This document shows, piece after piece, positions 52,101 through 60,867 of a stretch of DNA of 64,000 nt (its first letter is position 1; every line of letters begins with the position of its first letter). Made by a program: the position numbers and the translations under genes. The notes under the pieces were generated by a model, which was not told the origin of the DNA, did not search any database, and saw only the letters and a list, made by a program, of their open reading frames with translations. Source of the stretch: Arcobacter acticola (lineage in GTDB: Bacteria > Campylobacterota > Campylobacteria > Campylobacterales > Arcobacteraceae); the NCBI RefSeq assembly GCF_013177675.1, contig NZ_CP042652.1:1674001-1738000 (forward strand), given 5' to 3'.

Positions 52101-52624
52101 ATGTAGATGACCCTACGTTCTCAATAGGTTCAATAGTATGGAATGCATTTATAAACCTTATGACAAAGGCTGTAACAGCTCCTTTTTCACTTCTTGGAGC
52201 AATATTCAACTTTAGTCCAGATGAAATAGATAGCGTTGATTTTAATTTAGCACATGATGAGATAACTCCTATTCAAAAAGAGACTCTAGATAAAATAGCA
52301 CAGATTTTAACAGCTAAACCTGAATTAGCAATCAAAATATCAGCTTCTTATGATAACCAAAAAGAAGAGTATGCATTAAAAGAGAAAAAATATTTAGAAG
52401 ATAATCCAAAAGATATTAATCTAAAAAAAGAAGAGCTTGAAAAAGAAGTACTAAAAGAAAAAGCAGAATTAAAAGAGCTTGAACAAATAGCAAAAAATAG
52501 AATATTAAATATCAAAAATTATTTAATTAAAGAGAAAAAAATAGACACTAAACAAATCATTATAACAGATAAAATGGAAACGTCTAGTGCATCTGTTAAA
52601 ATTGATATAGAAACAATCAAATAA
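49175..52624 (+). CDS. Giant DUF748/AsmA-like protein with 42-residue repeats
   Basis: A 1149-residue protein starting at ATG 49175 (AAGGATCCTTT before it); an upstream TTG in the same frame is less likely. One N-terminal membrane anchor (SFYWLCFVLAIYITIGFKI) is followed by the DUF748 domain (about 25-290), a Glu/Lys linker, a large beta-repeat region (about 390-770) and a C-terminal DUF748 block with SLPLDVAVTLLKNSQGIIDIKLPVSG. An OmpA-like end (ISASYD...) follows. AsmA/YhdP/TamB relatives form hydrophobic grooves between the membranes and move lipids. The repeat set is expanded here. It stands alone. Confidence 0.87.
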   Translation: MGKLEKSFYWLCFVLAIYITIGFKIIPTVLEDQLVKNLDENLTQKTTLEKIEFNPFTFNLKIHNFKLSDSNNEPTISFKEFAVDFGVLKSIENLNVSFENVSLLDAIINVIEEKDGQINLTKLVKPQEEQEEVKEEDPNSKLLDFLISKITLENANINYINQEENPYSLSLKNINYTLYDLGTFNDILSSNDLKLKLNDNTNITIGGAFKLEPFRGYGKILIEDLRLKELLTYKKDILNFDLDENANLNLQLNYDFHSNKDFALNINSDRFEFNNINLKQNETDILNLAKLDIKTFVFNLDRQNIRIEDVNFDALKANMITNKDGLNFANLIKEEKKDSETKVSDEQVAKVEEKKSTEDKTVSKELEVEIKGAEVEASKAWNISLANVKINNSDFIFDDKVNNSIAQTKAFNISLDSLKIKDSDIDLSSLKLANPNLSYNDNKNKLSINSKNANINLDKLTLKQNILDINKIEITKDNFSLDDKKANFSLATKKTDIALNSLKIDNGKTSLNSITLKTPGLDFNDNNSKMSVKTPNVDINVNNLIVDNSKTSIASIALKMPSIVYDDTKSNMSVKTSTVDLGINTLTIQDAKTSIKSISLKTPSLDFDDKQSKMSVSTAKIDLDVNALAIEGAKTSINSINLKTPNIDFDDEKAKMNVKTSNINLDLDSFSINDSKILLKEITLLKPSVKFVDNTNNLKIDANNMELYVSNISKINDKLVIDSVKLIEPDLDFLDTSSNTKIEAKKIDLQIKKLSNSNAGFKIEKTDLNNPNIAITLPKTAATKPSTKEVTNQKVVSKSKDDSAQTKINIGPVNINNAVFSFEDKNLPVPFKTVVTKLNGKISEFKNTESSTSTLNVNGTVDKYGVAKITGIVHPNNIKVLTDINMIFNNIAMSNFTPYTGKFVGREIKSGKLDMDLKYNIEKSNLDAKNNITISKLELGNSVQSPDAVSLPLDVAVTLLKNSQGIIDIKLPVSGNVDDPTFSIGSIVWNAFINLMTKAVTAPFSLLGAIFNFSPDEIDSVDFNLAHDEITPIQKETLDKIAQILTAKPELAIKISASYDNQKEEYALKEKKYLEDNPKDINLKKEELEKEVLKEKAELKELEQIAKNRILNIKNYLIKEKKIDTKQIIITDKMETSSASVKIDIETIK
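50696..51199 (+). repeat. Four in-frame 126-bp (42-residue) tandem repeats within the DUF748 gene
   Basis: Units start at 50696, 50822, 50948 and 51074, each beginning Lys-Thr-Ser-(Leu/Ile). Their consensus is KTSI.SI.LKTP.LDFDD followed by KMSVKT and a Val/Leu-rich strand. Diverged copies flank them from about 50360 to 51480. They are coded by similar but not identical DNA, so the duplication is not recent. Confidence 0.85.
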
Positions 52625-52717
52625 ATATTATAATATTTACTTATATATAAAGAATAATATTGACTTATTATTCTTTATGTGATAATATCCTTTAAAGTTT
52701 TTTAAGGATAAAAAATC

Positions 52718-53269
52718 ATGAATAAAATATTACCTATAATTTTAATTGTAATAATGACTTTTGTAGCTTATGGTGTATATAAACAAGCAAATAAAAGCAT
52801 AAAAACAAAAAGAATTGAATGCCAATCAAAAACAACTACCTTTGAAAAAATAAATATTGAACAACCATTAAAAGAAGCTGTTAATTTATTAAAATCAAAT
52901 AACTATACTATCAAATCATCAATTGAATACTCTAAATTTATGAAAAGTAATTTAGTAAATATTCTTACAAAAGAACAAGCTGATGAAAAACTAGAAAAAA
53001 TCATAAAAGGCTATATAGAGACAAGTGCTCAAACAAATAGTGATGATAAAAAGCTATTAATAGATTACTATATTTATGAAAATGACAAAGAAGACAAGGG
53101 TAAAAAAAATAACGATGCTAAATCATATGCGGGATATTTAGTATTTGAATTTAAATATGACAATAAATTAGTATATAAGATTCAATCTGATTATATGAAT
53201 TTAGATGGAAATGATATAGAAGATAGAATGAATTGTGCGATGAAATCGTTTACTTCATTAAATAAATAA
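52718..53269 (+). CDS. Hypothetical membrane-anchored protein
   Basis: A 183-residue protein that I do not recognise. It has one N-terminal membrane segment (KILPIILIVIMTFVAYGVY) and a charged, periplasmic domain with two Cys (near 34 and 173) that could pair. The ribosome site is AAGGATAAAAA before ATG. It lies between the DUF748 gene and the DUF6858-like gene and ends 13 bases before the latter. Confidence 0.72.
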   Translation: MNKILPIILIVIMTFVAYGVYKQANKSIKTKRIECQSKTTTFEKINIEQPLKEAVNLLKSNNYTIKSSIEYSKFMKSNLVNILTKEQADEKLEKIIKGYIETSAQTNSDDKKLLIDYYIYENDKEDKGKKNNDAKSYAGYLVFEFKYDNKLVYKIQSDYMNLDGNDIEDRMNCAMKSFTSLNK

Positions 53270-53282
53270 AAGGAAAAAAGAA

Positions 53283-53669
53283 ATGAAACAAAAAGTTTTT
53301 AAAGAAAAATATCATATATTTGAAATCGAATATAAAAAAAGTGAGCTTCAATATAAAAGTGTAGATGAAATTATTTCAGCACTTCAAGTGAAAATAGATG
53401 CACATCCTGTTATAGCTTTTATAGCTATTTTTGATCAATACAAACACACTTCATCATTAAAAGATGGAGAAATTAATCCAAATATAAAAGCTGCAAAAAA
53501 TATAGTATTTTGTTTTGGAAAAGAGATACCAACTCCTGAAGTTTTAGCAGTAAGACCAAGAAGTATTGGTGTTTGTGAATTAGAAGATTCATTTGTAGTA
53601 AACTTTTTAGAAGCACCAAATGACACTGCAAATAAAACTATGGAAGATTTTGTAAAATCTCTTATATAA
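53283..53669 (+). CDS. DUF6858-like conserved protein
   Basis: A 128-residue soluble protein seen in Campylobacterota; I recall it as DUF6858 but am not certain. Features are FKEKYHIFEIEYKKSELQ, AHPVIAFIAIFDQYKHTSSL, and AVRPRSIGVCEL with a Cys near the end. It has no known catalytic motif. It follows the membrane-anchored protein by 13 bases with its own AAAGGAAAAAAG site. Confidence 0.6.
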   Translation: MKQKVFKEKYHIFEIEYKKSELQYKSVDEIISALQVKIDAHPVIAFIAIFDQYKHTSSLKDGEINPNIKAAKNIVFCFGKEIPTPEVLAVRPRSIGVCELEDSFVVNFLEAPNDTANKTMEDFVKSLI

Positions 53670-53690
53670 ATATCTTAGATAATTAAGCTT

Positions 53691-55895
53691 TTATAGCTTA
53701 ATTACCTTCGCTCCAAATCCACCACTACTAGGATGAGCATCTTCAAAACCTCTAACTTTTGGATGTTTTTTCAAATACTCTTTAACTGCAAATGCTAGTT
53801 TTCCAGTACCAATTCCATGATAAACTAAAACCTCTTCAAATCCTGATAATAAAGCATCAGATAAAAATTTATCAAGATTTTCAAGTGCTTCTTCTGCTCT
53901 TTGTCCATGTAAATCAAGTTTGATACTTGCAGATTCTGGTCGTTGGATTGTCACTGTTGCTTTTTTTGTAGGAATTTTTGGAGGTGGAGGATTTCCACTT
54001 CTACTTAAATCAGCAAGTACAACTTGTACTTTCATACCCATATCATTTTCAATAAAAGCTTTTGTACCTTTTATTGAAACAATTACGCCTTTTGTGTTTC
54101 TGTATTTTACCCTATCCCCTACATTTAGAACAACTGGCTCTTGAATTTTTTCTGTTTTAATCTCAACTGCTTTTTTATGGGCAATATTTAAATGTTGGTG
54201 AGATTCACTAACTAATTTTGCTTTTATAGCTTTTTTAGCTTCATCTCTTGCATCGTTGTACTCTTTGTGTAGTTTTGATTTTTCTGAATAAATATGCTCA
54301 TCTAATTTTTCTTTTTGATCTTTTAGATTTCCTGATATTCTTTGCATATTTGCAATTTCTTCATCAAGTTTTGCAATTTTTTGTTTATATTCTCTCTCTA
54401 ATGAACTACTTCGTTCGATTAACTCGTTTAGTTTATCTTTATCATCTCCATAAACCTCTTTTGCTCTATTTACAACATTTTGAGGTATTCCATATCTAGA
54501 AGCTGTTTCAAAAGCATAAGATCGTCCAATAGTTCCTTGTAAGAACTCATAAGTTGGTCTTCTGTTTTCTTCATCATATAAAGCTGCTATTAACTCTACA
54601 TCTTCATTTGAAGCCATTAAAGCTGCCAGTCTTTTATGGTGAGTTGTGATGATAACTTTGATATCTCTTTGAATTAATTCTTCAATTATTACTTTAAATA
54701 AACTAGCAGCTTCATCTGAATCTGTTCCTAGTTCTATTTCATCAACTCCTACGATCGCATTTTTACTTCCAAAAAGTTTTGAAAACTCAACCATACGACC
54801 TGCAAAAGTAGAAATATCATTTTTTACACTTTGAGGATCATCTAAAACTGCATTTATTGATTTAAAATTTGTAACTGTTGTATCATGATGCGCTTTGTAT
54901 GGAATCAAATATTTTGATAGAAAAACAGCTGTTAAAATAGATTTTAACATCATTGTTTTTCCCCCTGCATTAACCCCTGTTATCATAACAACTGATTTCG
55001 TAAAATCAATACTTATAGGTTTTGCATTATGCAATGCTGGATGACAAAAATCAACTAGTCTATTTACATTGTTTTTTGAAGGAAGTATAAAATTCTTATC
55101 ATTTATTTTTGAGAAAAATAGTCTTGATTGATAGTGATCAAATCTATCAAACTCTTTATTTATAAATTTCAAAAATAATAAATTCTTCTCAAAAAGTGAA
55201 GATATCTCTTTACAGATTTTATATAAAATCTCTTCTTGTTTGTTTTTTAAATCACTTTGTTTTTGTTTTAAATCACTAATACTATGAGGTACAACATAAA
55301 AAAATCCAGAATTAGATCTATTTATAACTGATCCACTTAATACATGATTGAAACCACCTCTTACCAATAAAGATTCTTCACTATTTATATAATGAACTTG
55401 TGAATCAACCAAATATGTTCTAATCTTTGGAGAGTTAATAATCTTGTATAAATTTTGTTTTATAGCTTCTTTATTTTTTGAAATAGCGTATTTGATATTG
55501 TCAAAAGATTCATTTACTCCATCTTTTAAATTTGCTTTATCATCAAAGTATTCGCAAATCTTTACTATTTCATTTGGTATAGTAATCTTATCAATCCACT
55601 CTGCTAGTTTTCCATCGAAACTAAATTTTTTTAGATATCTAAAATAGTTTATTATTTTAATAAATTCAAAAATATCATCCATTTTTAAAATACCCTGCTT
55701 TTGAATATGCATCAAAGCAGAATCTAAATTTTCAATCTTATTGGGTGCTTTTATGTCAAATTTTGACAACTCACTTATAAGTTTGTGATGAAGATTAATA
55801 TCACCTTCTAAAATGATAGATTTTTCCCTAGCCATAAGCTTTGAAAAACTATCTAAATAATCAATTAAGTCTAGTTTTTTTAATATATTTTGCAT
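53691..55895 (-). CDS. mutS2: Endonuclease MutS2
   Basis: A 734-residue MutS-homology protein without mismatch-recognition domains. The ATPase has Walker A TGVNAGGKTMML near 305-316 (VNAG in place of the usual PNTG), Walker B IVGVDEIELGTD, a coiled coil at about 490-570, and a C-terminal Smr nuclease domain (KLDLHGQRAEEALENLDKF, then YHGIGTGKL). MutS2 suppresses recombination in Helicobacter and rescues collided ribosomes in Bacillus. The length is close to H. pylori MutS2 (762). Confidence 0.93.
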   Translation of the reverse strand: MQNILKKLDLIDYLDSFSKLMAREKSIILEGDINLHHKLISELSKFDIKAPNKIENLDSALMHIQKQGILKMDDIFEFIKIINYFRYLKKFSFDGKLAEWIDKITIPNEIVKICEYFDDKANLKDGVNESFDNIKYAISKNKEAIKQNLYKIINSPKIRTYLVDSQVHYINSEESLLVRGGFNHVLSGSVINRSNSGFFYVVPHSISDLKQKQSDLKNKQEEILYKICKEISSLFEKNLLFLKFINKEFDRFDHYQSRLFFSKINDKNFILPSKNNVNRLVDFCHPALHNAKPISIDFTKSVVMITGVNAGGKTMMLKSILTAVFLSKYLIPYKAHHDTTVTNFKSINAVLDDPQSVKNDISTFAGRMVEFSKLFGSKNAIVGVDEIELGTDSDEAASLFKVIIEELIQRDIKVIITTHHKRLAALMASNEDVELIAALYDEENRRPTYEFLQGTIGRSYAFETASRYGIPQNVVNRAKEVYGDDKDKLNELIERSSSLEREYKQKIAKLDEEIANMQRISGNLKDQKEKLDEHIYSEKSKLHKEYNDARDEAKKAIKAKLVSESHQHLNIAHKKAVEIKTEKIQEPVVLNVGDRVKYRNTKGVIVSIKGTKAFIENDMGMKVQVVLADLSRSGNPPPPKIPTKKATVTIQRPESASIKLDLHGQRAEEALENLDKFLSDALLSGFEEVLVYHGIGTGKLAFAVKEYLKKHPKVRGFEDAHPSSGGFGAKVIKL

Positions 55896-55988
55896 GGTGC
55901 GATTATATCTAAAAGGGAATAATATTAATATGAATTTTTTGTAAGTTAGAAGATCTTATTTTAAATACTAAGTTTTATTAGTCTATGA

Positions 55989-56028
55989 AAATATATCTCA
56001 AAACGTTATAACAATTTGAGATATATTT
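55989..56028. promoter_or_regulatory. 40-bp near-perfect palindrome upstream of a small HTH gene
   Basis: Arms AAATATATCTCAAA (55989-56002) and TTTGAGATATATTT (56015-56028) are exact complements. The spacer contains GTTATAAC (56005-56012), itself palindromic and on the same centre, so 36 of 40 bases are symmetric. It lies 14 bases upstream of the -10 box TATACT (56042-56047), where an operator would be. Confidence 0.72.
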
Positions 56029-56041
56029 AAGTTTATTTTTG

Positions 56042-56047
56042 TATACT
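56042..56047 (+). promoter_or_regulatory. -10 box of the small HTH gene
   Basis: TATACT preceded by TTTTTG (an extended -10), 30 bases before the ATG at 56077, with AGG just upstream of that ATG. Confidence 0.5.
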
Positions 56048-56076
56048 TCCGCCCCACAAAAAAAGATAGGAAACAT

Positions 56077-56385
56077 ATGAGAATAACAATAACAAACGAA
56101 GAATTTAACAATATTCAAAAAATCTTAGTTCAAAATGATATATCGTTGTATGAGAGATTTAATGAAGAGTTTAAGAAGTCAATTTTATCGTGTACACCAA
56201 AGAAAATAAAAGCTACAAATAAAGCAAACATAGCAAAAAGAAGAAAAAGTAGAAATGCAATAACAAATGCAGTTAATATGTTAAGATTTGAAGATAGAGA
56301 TATTACAGTTTATAGTGTGGCTAAAACAGCTGCTATTAGCTATAACACTGCTAAACAATACAAAGATTTTATTCTGGCTCAATAA
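56077..56385 (+). CDS. Small protein with likely C-terminal helix-turn-helix
   Basis: A 102-residue basic protein of unknown family. Residues 1-38 are mixed, 40-62 are Lys/Arg-rich (KKIKATNKANIAKRRKSRN), and 65-100 form a likely helix-turn-helix (ITVYSVAKTAAISYNTAKQY). The symmetrical palindrome upstream of its promoter suggests self-regulation. Similar small proteins occur on plasmids and integrated elements, but nothing else mobile is near. Confidence 0.7.
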   Translation: MRITITNEEFNNIQKILVQNDISLYERFNEEFKKSILSCTPKKIKATNKANIAKRRKSRNAITNAVNMLRFEDRDITVYSVAKTAAISYNTAKQYKDFILAQ

Positions 56386-56417
56386 ACTACAAAATAGCTT
56401 TCAAAACAAAATATATA

Positions 56418-56442
56418 CAAATAAACTTATATAGTTTATTTG
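56418..56442. terminator. Possible hairpin terminator
   Basis: CAAATAAAC-TTATATA-GTTTATTTG, then GTATTTTT, 33 bases after the stop of the HTH gene. The stem is AT-rich and only moderately stable. Confidence 0.45.
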
Positions 56443-56555
56443 GTATTTTTCAAAATAATACAACAAAATGAAACACTAGCATCCCCCTCATACACAAGTT
56501 TAAAAGTTAAATATGCTAAAATCAATTTTTAAAACTATAAATATCAAGGTGTGTT

Positions 56556-56945
56556 GTGTCTATTTTTACTTTACAATCGTTAGCAGGTGGATTTCTAGAT
56601 GAAGATTTAGAACATTTTAATAAAAAATTTGATGATTGGTGCGTCCAATTTGATAGTTATGAAAAAGCTATGAATAAAGTGAAAACTCTTGATAATCAAG
56701 AGTCTATAGATGTTGTAGAAATCACGCCACTAAGTTATCCAAAATATTTTTTTAGAGAGTTACAAGGCACTATTTATACAACAAGACAAATAGAAGATAA
56801 AATTGTCTGTGTTGTGGAGCCATATATGGGTTCTAGCTTTAGAATCGCAATATGCGATCTTAAAACAAAAAATGTAAGACTAACAAAAACCAACTACAAA
56901 AATATCCCAAGTATCGAAGCTGCTTTTGCTAATTTTGGAGAGTAA
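56556..56945 (+). CDS. Hypothetical protein
   Basis: A 129-residue soluble protein with no recognised domain. It starts at GTG, five bases after AAGGTG. The N-terminal half has an aromatic FNKKFDDWCVQFDSYEKAM helix; the centre LSYPKYFFRELQGTIYTTRQI may form a beta sheet. The coding pattern is ordinary. It stands alone, convergent with the DASS transporter gene. Confidence 0.65.
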   Translation: MSIFTLQSLAGGFLDEDLEHFNKKFDDWCVQFDSYEKAMNKVKTLDNQESIDVVEITPLSYPKYFFRELQGTIYTTRQIEDKIVCVVEPYMGSSFRIAICDLKTKNVRLTKTNYKNIPSIEAAFANFGE

Positions 56946-56992
56946 TTGTTGTTTGTTAATTTTAAGAGAAATATCTTTTAGCTGATTAATTT

Positions 56993-58327
56993 TTATAAAA
57001 AATACTGCCAATAAACCAAAGCAACAACTGTTACCATTAAAATTGCCAGAATATTTATAAAAAACCCAAAACTTGCCATTTGTTTTACTTTTACAGCTCC
57101 GCTACTCATGGCTATTGCATTTGGTGGAGTGGCGATTGGTAGCATGAAAGCATATGAAGCACAGATTGTGGCTACCATTAGAATTAGAGTCATATTTATA
57201 TTTGCAACTTGTCCTAGTGAATAGATTATTGGCAAAGCAATTGAAATAAGTGCTGTATTTGATGTGATTTCAGTTGTAAATGTAATCATACTAGCGATTA
57301 TTAAAATAAGTAAAATCACTGGTAAATCTGTTAAAGACAACATATAATTTGCAACTTCATTAGCAAGACCTGTTTTTGAAAAAGCTGCTGCTATTGTAAA
57401 TCCTGCTCCAAATAAGAAGATAATCTCATAAGGAATATTTTTAGCATCTTCCCACTCAATAAAGCCAATTTTTGGAACAAACATCAAAAGTCCAAAGCTT
57501 AATAATATAGCAGTTTCATCTAAACCAAGTCCTGAATAATAAGGCTCAATTTTTGAATTAACCAAAAGTGTAATAACCAAACCTAGTAGTATAAATAATA
57601 ATCTTTTTTGCTTTGGTAATAAAACTTCTTTTGCTTTTATCTCTTTGTCAAGAACAACATCACCTAAACCCAAAGACAAAATAAAAGGTATAACAATAAG
57701 CATTAATAAAGCCAAAGGGCCTGTTAAAAACATCCATTGAATAAAAGCAATTGGTTCAATTGAGTGTTGTTGCATAAAGCCTAAAAGTATCAAATTTGGT
57801 GGTGTTCCAATTGGTGTAACAATACCTCCAATACTACAACCATAAGCAATAGCAAGGGCAAGTCTAGCTTTAAATTTTAAATCTTCTGTTAAAAATATAG
57901 CAATAGGAAGTAAAAGTAAAGCTGTTGTTGAGTTTGATAAAACAGAACTTAGAAGTGCTGCTGTTATGGATAATGAGAATATCATTCCCCTTGGAGTATT
58001 TGGAAAGATTGTTAATAATTTATTTGAAATATATTTATGCAAATTTATCTTTTGAGTGGCGATTGCAATCATAAAACCACCCATAAATAAAAATATAGTA
58101 GTATTAGAATAATTTGTAGTTGCACTTTTTATGTCCAATATTCCAAAAGCTGGAAACAACACAATAGGAAGTAGTGAAACTACTCCAATTGGTAAAGCTT
58201 CATTTGTCCATAAAATTACAAAAAGAACAATCAAAGCTATTAAAGTAGAATGTTGAGTATTAAAAAACATATTTGAAAGGAAAAAAAATCCTATTGCCAC
58301 CACTATCGATAAAAATATATTTTTCAA
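56993..58327 (-). CDS. DASS family sodium:anion symporter (SLC13-type)
   Basis: A 444-residue inner-membrane carrier of about 11-12 segments. Both SNT motifs typical of the family are present (SNSTTALLLLPI near 131 and ITSNTALISIALP near 355), as is the loop GTPPNLILLG. The family moves C4-dicarboxylates, citrate or sulfate with sodium. It follows mogA by 14 bases on the same strand and may be co-transcribed. The substrate cannot be told. Confidence 0.9.
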   Translation of the reverse strand: MKNIFLSIVVAIGFFFLSNMFFNTQHSTLIALIVLFVILWTNEALPIGVVSLLPIVLFPAFGILDIKSATTNYSNTTIFLFMGGFMIAIATQKINLHKYISNKLLTIFPNTPRGMIFSLSITAALLSSVLSNSTTALLLLPIAIFLTEDLKFKARLALAIAYGCSIGGIVTPIGTPPNLILLGFMQQHSIEPIAFIQWMFLTGPLALLMLIVIPFILSLGLGDVVLDKEIKAKEVLLPKQKRLLFILLGLVITLLVNSKIEPYYSGLGLDETAILLSFGLLMFVPKIGFIEWEDAKNIPYEIIFLFGAGFTIAAAFSKTGLANEVANYMLSLTDLPVILLILIIASMITFTTEITSNTALISIALPIIYSLGQVANINMTLILMVATICASYAFMLPIATPPNAIAMSSGAVKVKQMASFGFFINILAILMVTVVALVYWQYFL

Positions 58328-58341
58328 AACAAACTCCTAAT

Positions 58342-58881
58342 TTATTTTTGTTTAGGTCTAAATGGTTTTATAACCTCTTCATTGCACTCTAGAAATGGTC
58401 CTTCCATTAAATCTATACAATAAGGGATTGCAGGGAAAACTGCATCTAAGCACTCTCTTATTGATTTTGGTTTTCCAGGAAGATTTACTATTAATGAACT
58501 TCCTCTAAGACCTGCTGTTTGTCTTGAAAGAATAGCAGTTGGTACAAACTTTAAAGACTCAGCACGCATTAACTCTCCAAAACCTGGCATCATTCTATCA
58601 CATACAGCTTCTGTGGCTTCAGGTGTTACATCCCTTGTTGCTGGTCCTGTTCCACCTGTTGTTACAACTAAACAACATTTTTCATTGTCAACTAAATCTT
58701 TCATTGTATCTTCAAGAGTTTTTTGATCATCTTCAATACATCTATAAATAGGTTCCCAAGAAGATGTTAAATAATCATTTAAAGTATCAATAATTGCTTT
58801 TCCTGATAAATCTTCGTAGATTCCCTTACTTGCTCTATCTGAAGCTGTAATAATTCCAATTTTTGCTATTTTTTCACTCAT
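58342..58881 (-). CDS. mogA: Molybdopterin adenylyltransferase
   Basis: A 179-residue MogA: IITASDRASKGIYEDLSG, then TTGGTGPATRDVTPEAT and NLPGKPKSIRECL. It adenylates molybdopterin before insertion of molybdenum. The length is close to the family's usual (about 195). The stop of bioV overlaps its start by four bases. Confidence 0.93.
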   Translation of the reverse strand: MSEKIAKIGIITASDRASKGIYEDLSGKAIIDTLNDYLTSSWEPIYRCIEDDQKTLEDTMKDLVDNEKCCLVVTTGGTGPATRDVTPEATEAVCDRMMPGFGELMRAESLKFVPTAILSRQTAGLRGSSLIVNLPGKPKSIRECLDAVFPAIPYCIDLMEGPFLECNEEVIKPFRPKQK

Positions 58882-59396
58882 AATAAATGTCCTTTTTCTT
58901 TTATATAATATACCGTTGCAAATTCTTTAAAAAATTCTTGTGCTTTTGAAGCATCAATTATTTTATCATTTCCACCTAAATAAACTTCAATCTTCACACC
59001 TTTTTCAATAAGCTTTTGAAGCTTTTCTTCACTCCATTCATAATAAAGAAGTTCTTGTAGTTCTTCAATACTTCCTAATTTGAAATACTTTGAAATATCT
59101 AAATCTAGAGGAGAAAGAACATTTGATAAAAAAGTTTGACAATAGGCATTTGCATCTTTTTTGAAATACATAACTTGGGTTCTTTTAAATTTTTCATCTT
59201 TAGTTTGAAAGTAAGCGGGAGAAAAAAGTTGAAGTTTATCAACTCTTTTATTTGAATTTAAGACATCTTCAAAAGCCTTTACAGCCCCATAAGAAAAACC
59301 TGAAACTGTAAAATCATTTTGAATTATATAATCTTTAAATAATTCAGATTCTTCAAAAAAACAGAAACCTGAAAAGTATTTTTTAGATATCATCAA
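58878..59396 (-). CDS. bioV: Pimelyl-ACP methyl ester esterase BioV
   Basis: A 172-residue alpha/beta hydrolase that matches the short BioV of Helicobacter in length and features. The nucleophile elbow is GFSYGA (about 34-39) and the C-terminus ends GHLL with the likely catalytic His. BioV cleaves pimeloyl-ACP methyl ester, the last step of pimelate synthesis before biotin assembly, replacing BioH. It overlaps the FtsH-like gene by 14 bases. Confidence 0.85.
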   Translation of the reverse strand: MMISKKYFSGFCFFEESELFKDYIIQNDFTVSGFSYGAVKAFEDVLNSNKRVDKLQLFSPAYFQTKDEKFKRTQVMYFKKDANAYCQTFLSNVLSPLDLDISKYFKLGSIEELQELLYYEWSEEKLQKLIEKGVKIEVYLGGNDKIIDASKAQEFFKEFATVYYIKEKGHLL

Positions 59397-60867
59397 GAGT
59401 AATTACCTCGTTTTTAAGCATTACATTTTTTAATCTATTTATTTCTTCAGCATTTTGTGATAGTTCAGATCTTAATTCATTTTTTATATTTGTAAGAAGA
59501 TCTTCAACGGAATTTACCATTTTGTATTTATTAACTACATCAGTTGCTGTTTTAAAAGCTGATTCTAAATCTTCATGATTTATTGCGTATTTTTCTTTTT
59601 TTATAACTTCAACACCAATGAATCCCGCTAAATCTCTTTTAATATTTTCACATAATTCATGATATGAAGGATATGCTGAATTTAGTTTTTGAACACTTTC
59701 ATCAAATAAAGCTACTTTTGTTTTTGAAATAAACGCTTTGCTAGCTTGGTAAATAGATAAAATTTCTTTTTGTTTTTCATCTAATATTTTTATTTGTTTT
59801 TTTCCAAACTCTAGTTTGTTTTTTGCAATTAAAATATCATCATTATCAAGTATTTTTTTGTCATTTTTAATCATATTTAATAAAGCTTCGTTAATTAAAG
59901 TTGCAAGTGCTGCTGAGCTAAATCCTGCTGTTTCATTAACTAATCTTTCAATATTTATTTCATGATTTCTATTATTTAAATATAACTCTAAGATTTTCTT
60001 TCTATCATCAATATTTGGAAGACCAACATGAACACGTCTATCAAATCTTCCTGCTCTTAAAAGAGCATCATCTAAAACTTCGATTTTATTAGTTGCAGCT
60101 ATTACAATAACTCCATTATCTCCATCAAATCCATCCATTTGAGTTAGAAGTTCATTTAATGTTGATTCTCTCTCATCATTTGATTTTCCACTTCTTGCTT
60201 TTCCAACGGCATCAATTTCATCAATAAATATAATAGCAGGAGCATTTTGTTTTGCTTTTGCAAAAAGTTCACGAACTTTTTTTGCACCCATTCCAACATA
60301 AATATGTACAAAACTAGCACCACTTTGATAAAAAAATGGAACATCTGCTTCACCTGCAACGGCACGTGCTATCAAAGTTTTTCCAACACCCGGAGGTCCT
60401 ACTAATAGAACACCTTTTGGAAGTTTTATACCAAATTCAAGATATTTTTTAGGATTATTTAAAAAATCAACAATCTCTTCAAGCTCTTCTTTTATCTCTT
60501 TTATCCCAGCTATATCTTTAAAGGTAATATTAGAACTAACAGCTTGTATATTTGAGTTTAAATCATCTTGCACTACTTTTGCTTGACTTTTTGTAAGTTC
60601 AGTATCAAAAGCTGATTTCTCTTCTTTTTTACCCTTATTAAAAAATGCTCTTACTTTGTCTTGTTTTACTTTTAATAATAAAGCTAAAAAAAGTAGAATA
60701 AATAAGAAGATAATTCCTATATAATAAGAACTACCTTGAATATGTGAACTACTTTTATAAATAGTATAAACAAATAATATCAGCAATACAACTGCTGACA
60801 TAGCCATCAATTTAAAGTTTTTTTCTAAATTTTTTTCTAAATCTTTATTATTTGAATCTTGCGACAT
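59383..60867 (-). CDS. FtsH-like AAA ATPase lacking the protease motif
   Basis: A 494-residue protein with two N-terminal membrane segments (about 17-36 and 44-63) and a complete AAA module: [22 protein letters not shown] and the second-region [20 protein letters not shown]. FtsH proteases continue with HEAGH; here the matching stretch reads YQASKAF, so no zinc site, and the end is short (FtsH is about 640). The same gene type lies at HP0286 in H. pylori, as I recall. A membrane-bound unfoldase or adaptor role is inferred. Confidence 0.88.
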   Translation of the reverse strand: MSQDSNNKDLEKNLEKNFKLMAMSAVVLLILFVYTIYKSSSHIQGSSYYIGIIFLFILLFLALLLKVKQDKVRAFFNKGKKEEKSAFDTELTKSQAKVVQDDLNSNIQAVSSNITFKDIAGIKEIKEELEEIVDFLNNPKKYLEFGIKLPKGVLLVGPPGVGKTLIARAVAGEADVPFFYQSGASFVHIYVGMGAKKVRELFAKAKQNAPAIIFIDEIDAVGKARSGKSNDERESTLNELLTQMDGFDGDNGVIVIAATNKIEVLDDALLRAGRFDRRVHVGLPNIDDRKKILELYLNNRNHEINIERLVNETAGFSSAALATLINEALLNMIKNDKKILDNDDILIAKNKLEFGKKQIKILDEKQKEILSIYQASKAFISKTKVALFDESVQKLNSAYPSYHELCENIKRDLAGFIGVEVIKKEKYAINHEDLESAFKTATDVVNKYKMVNSVEDLLTNIKNELRSELSQNAEEINRLKNVMLKNEVITLDDI

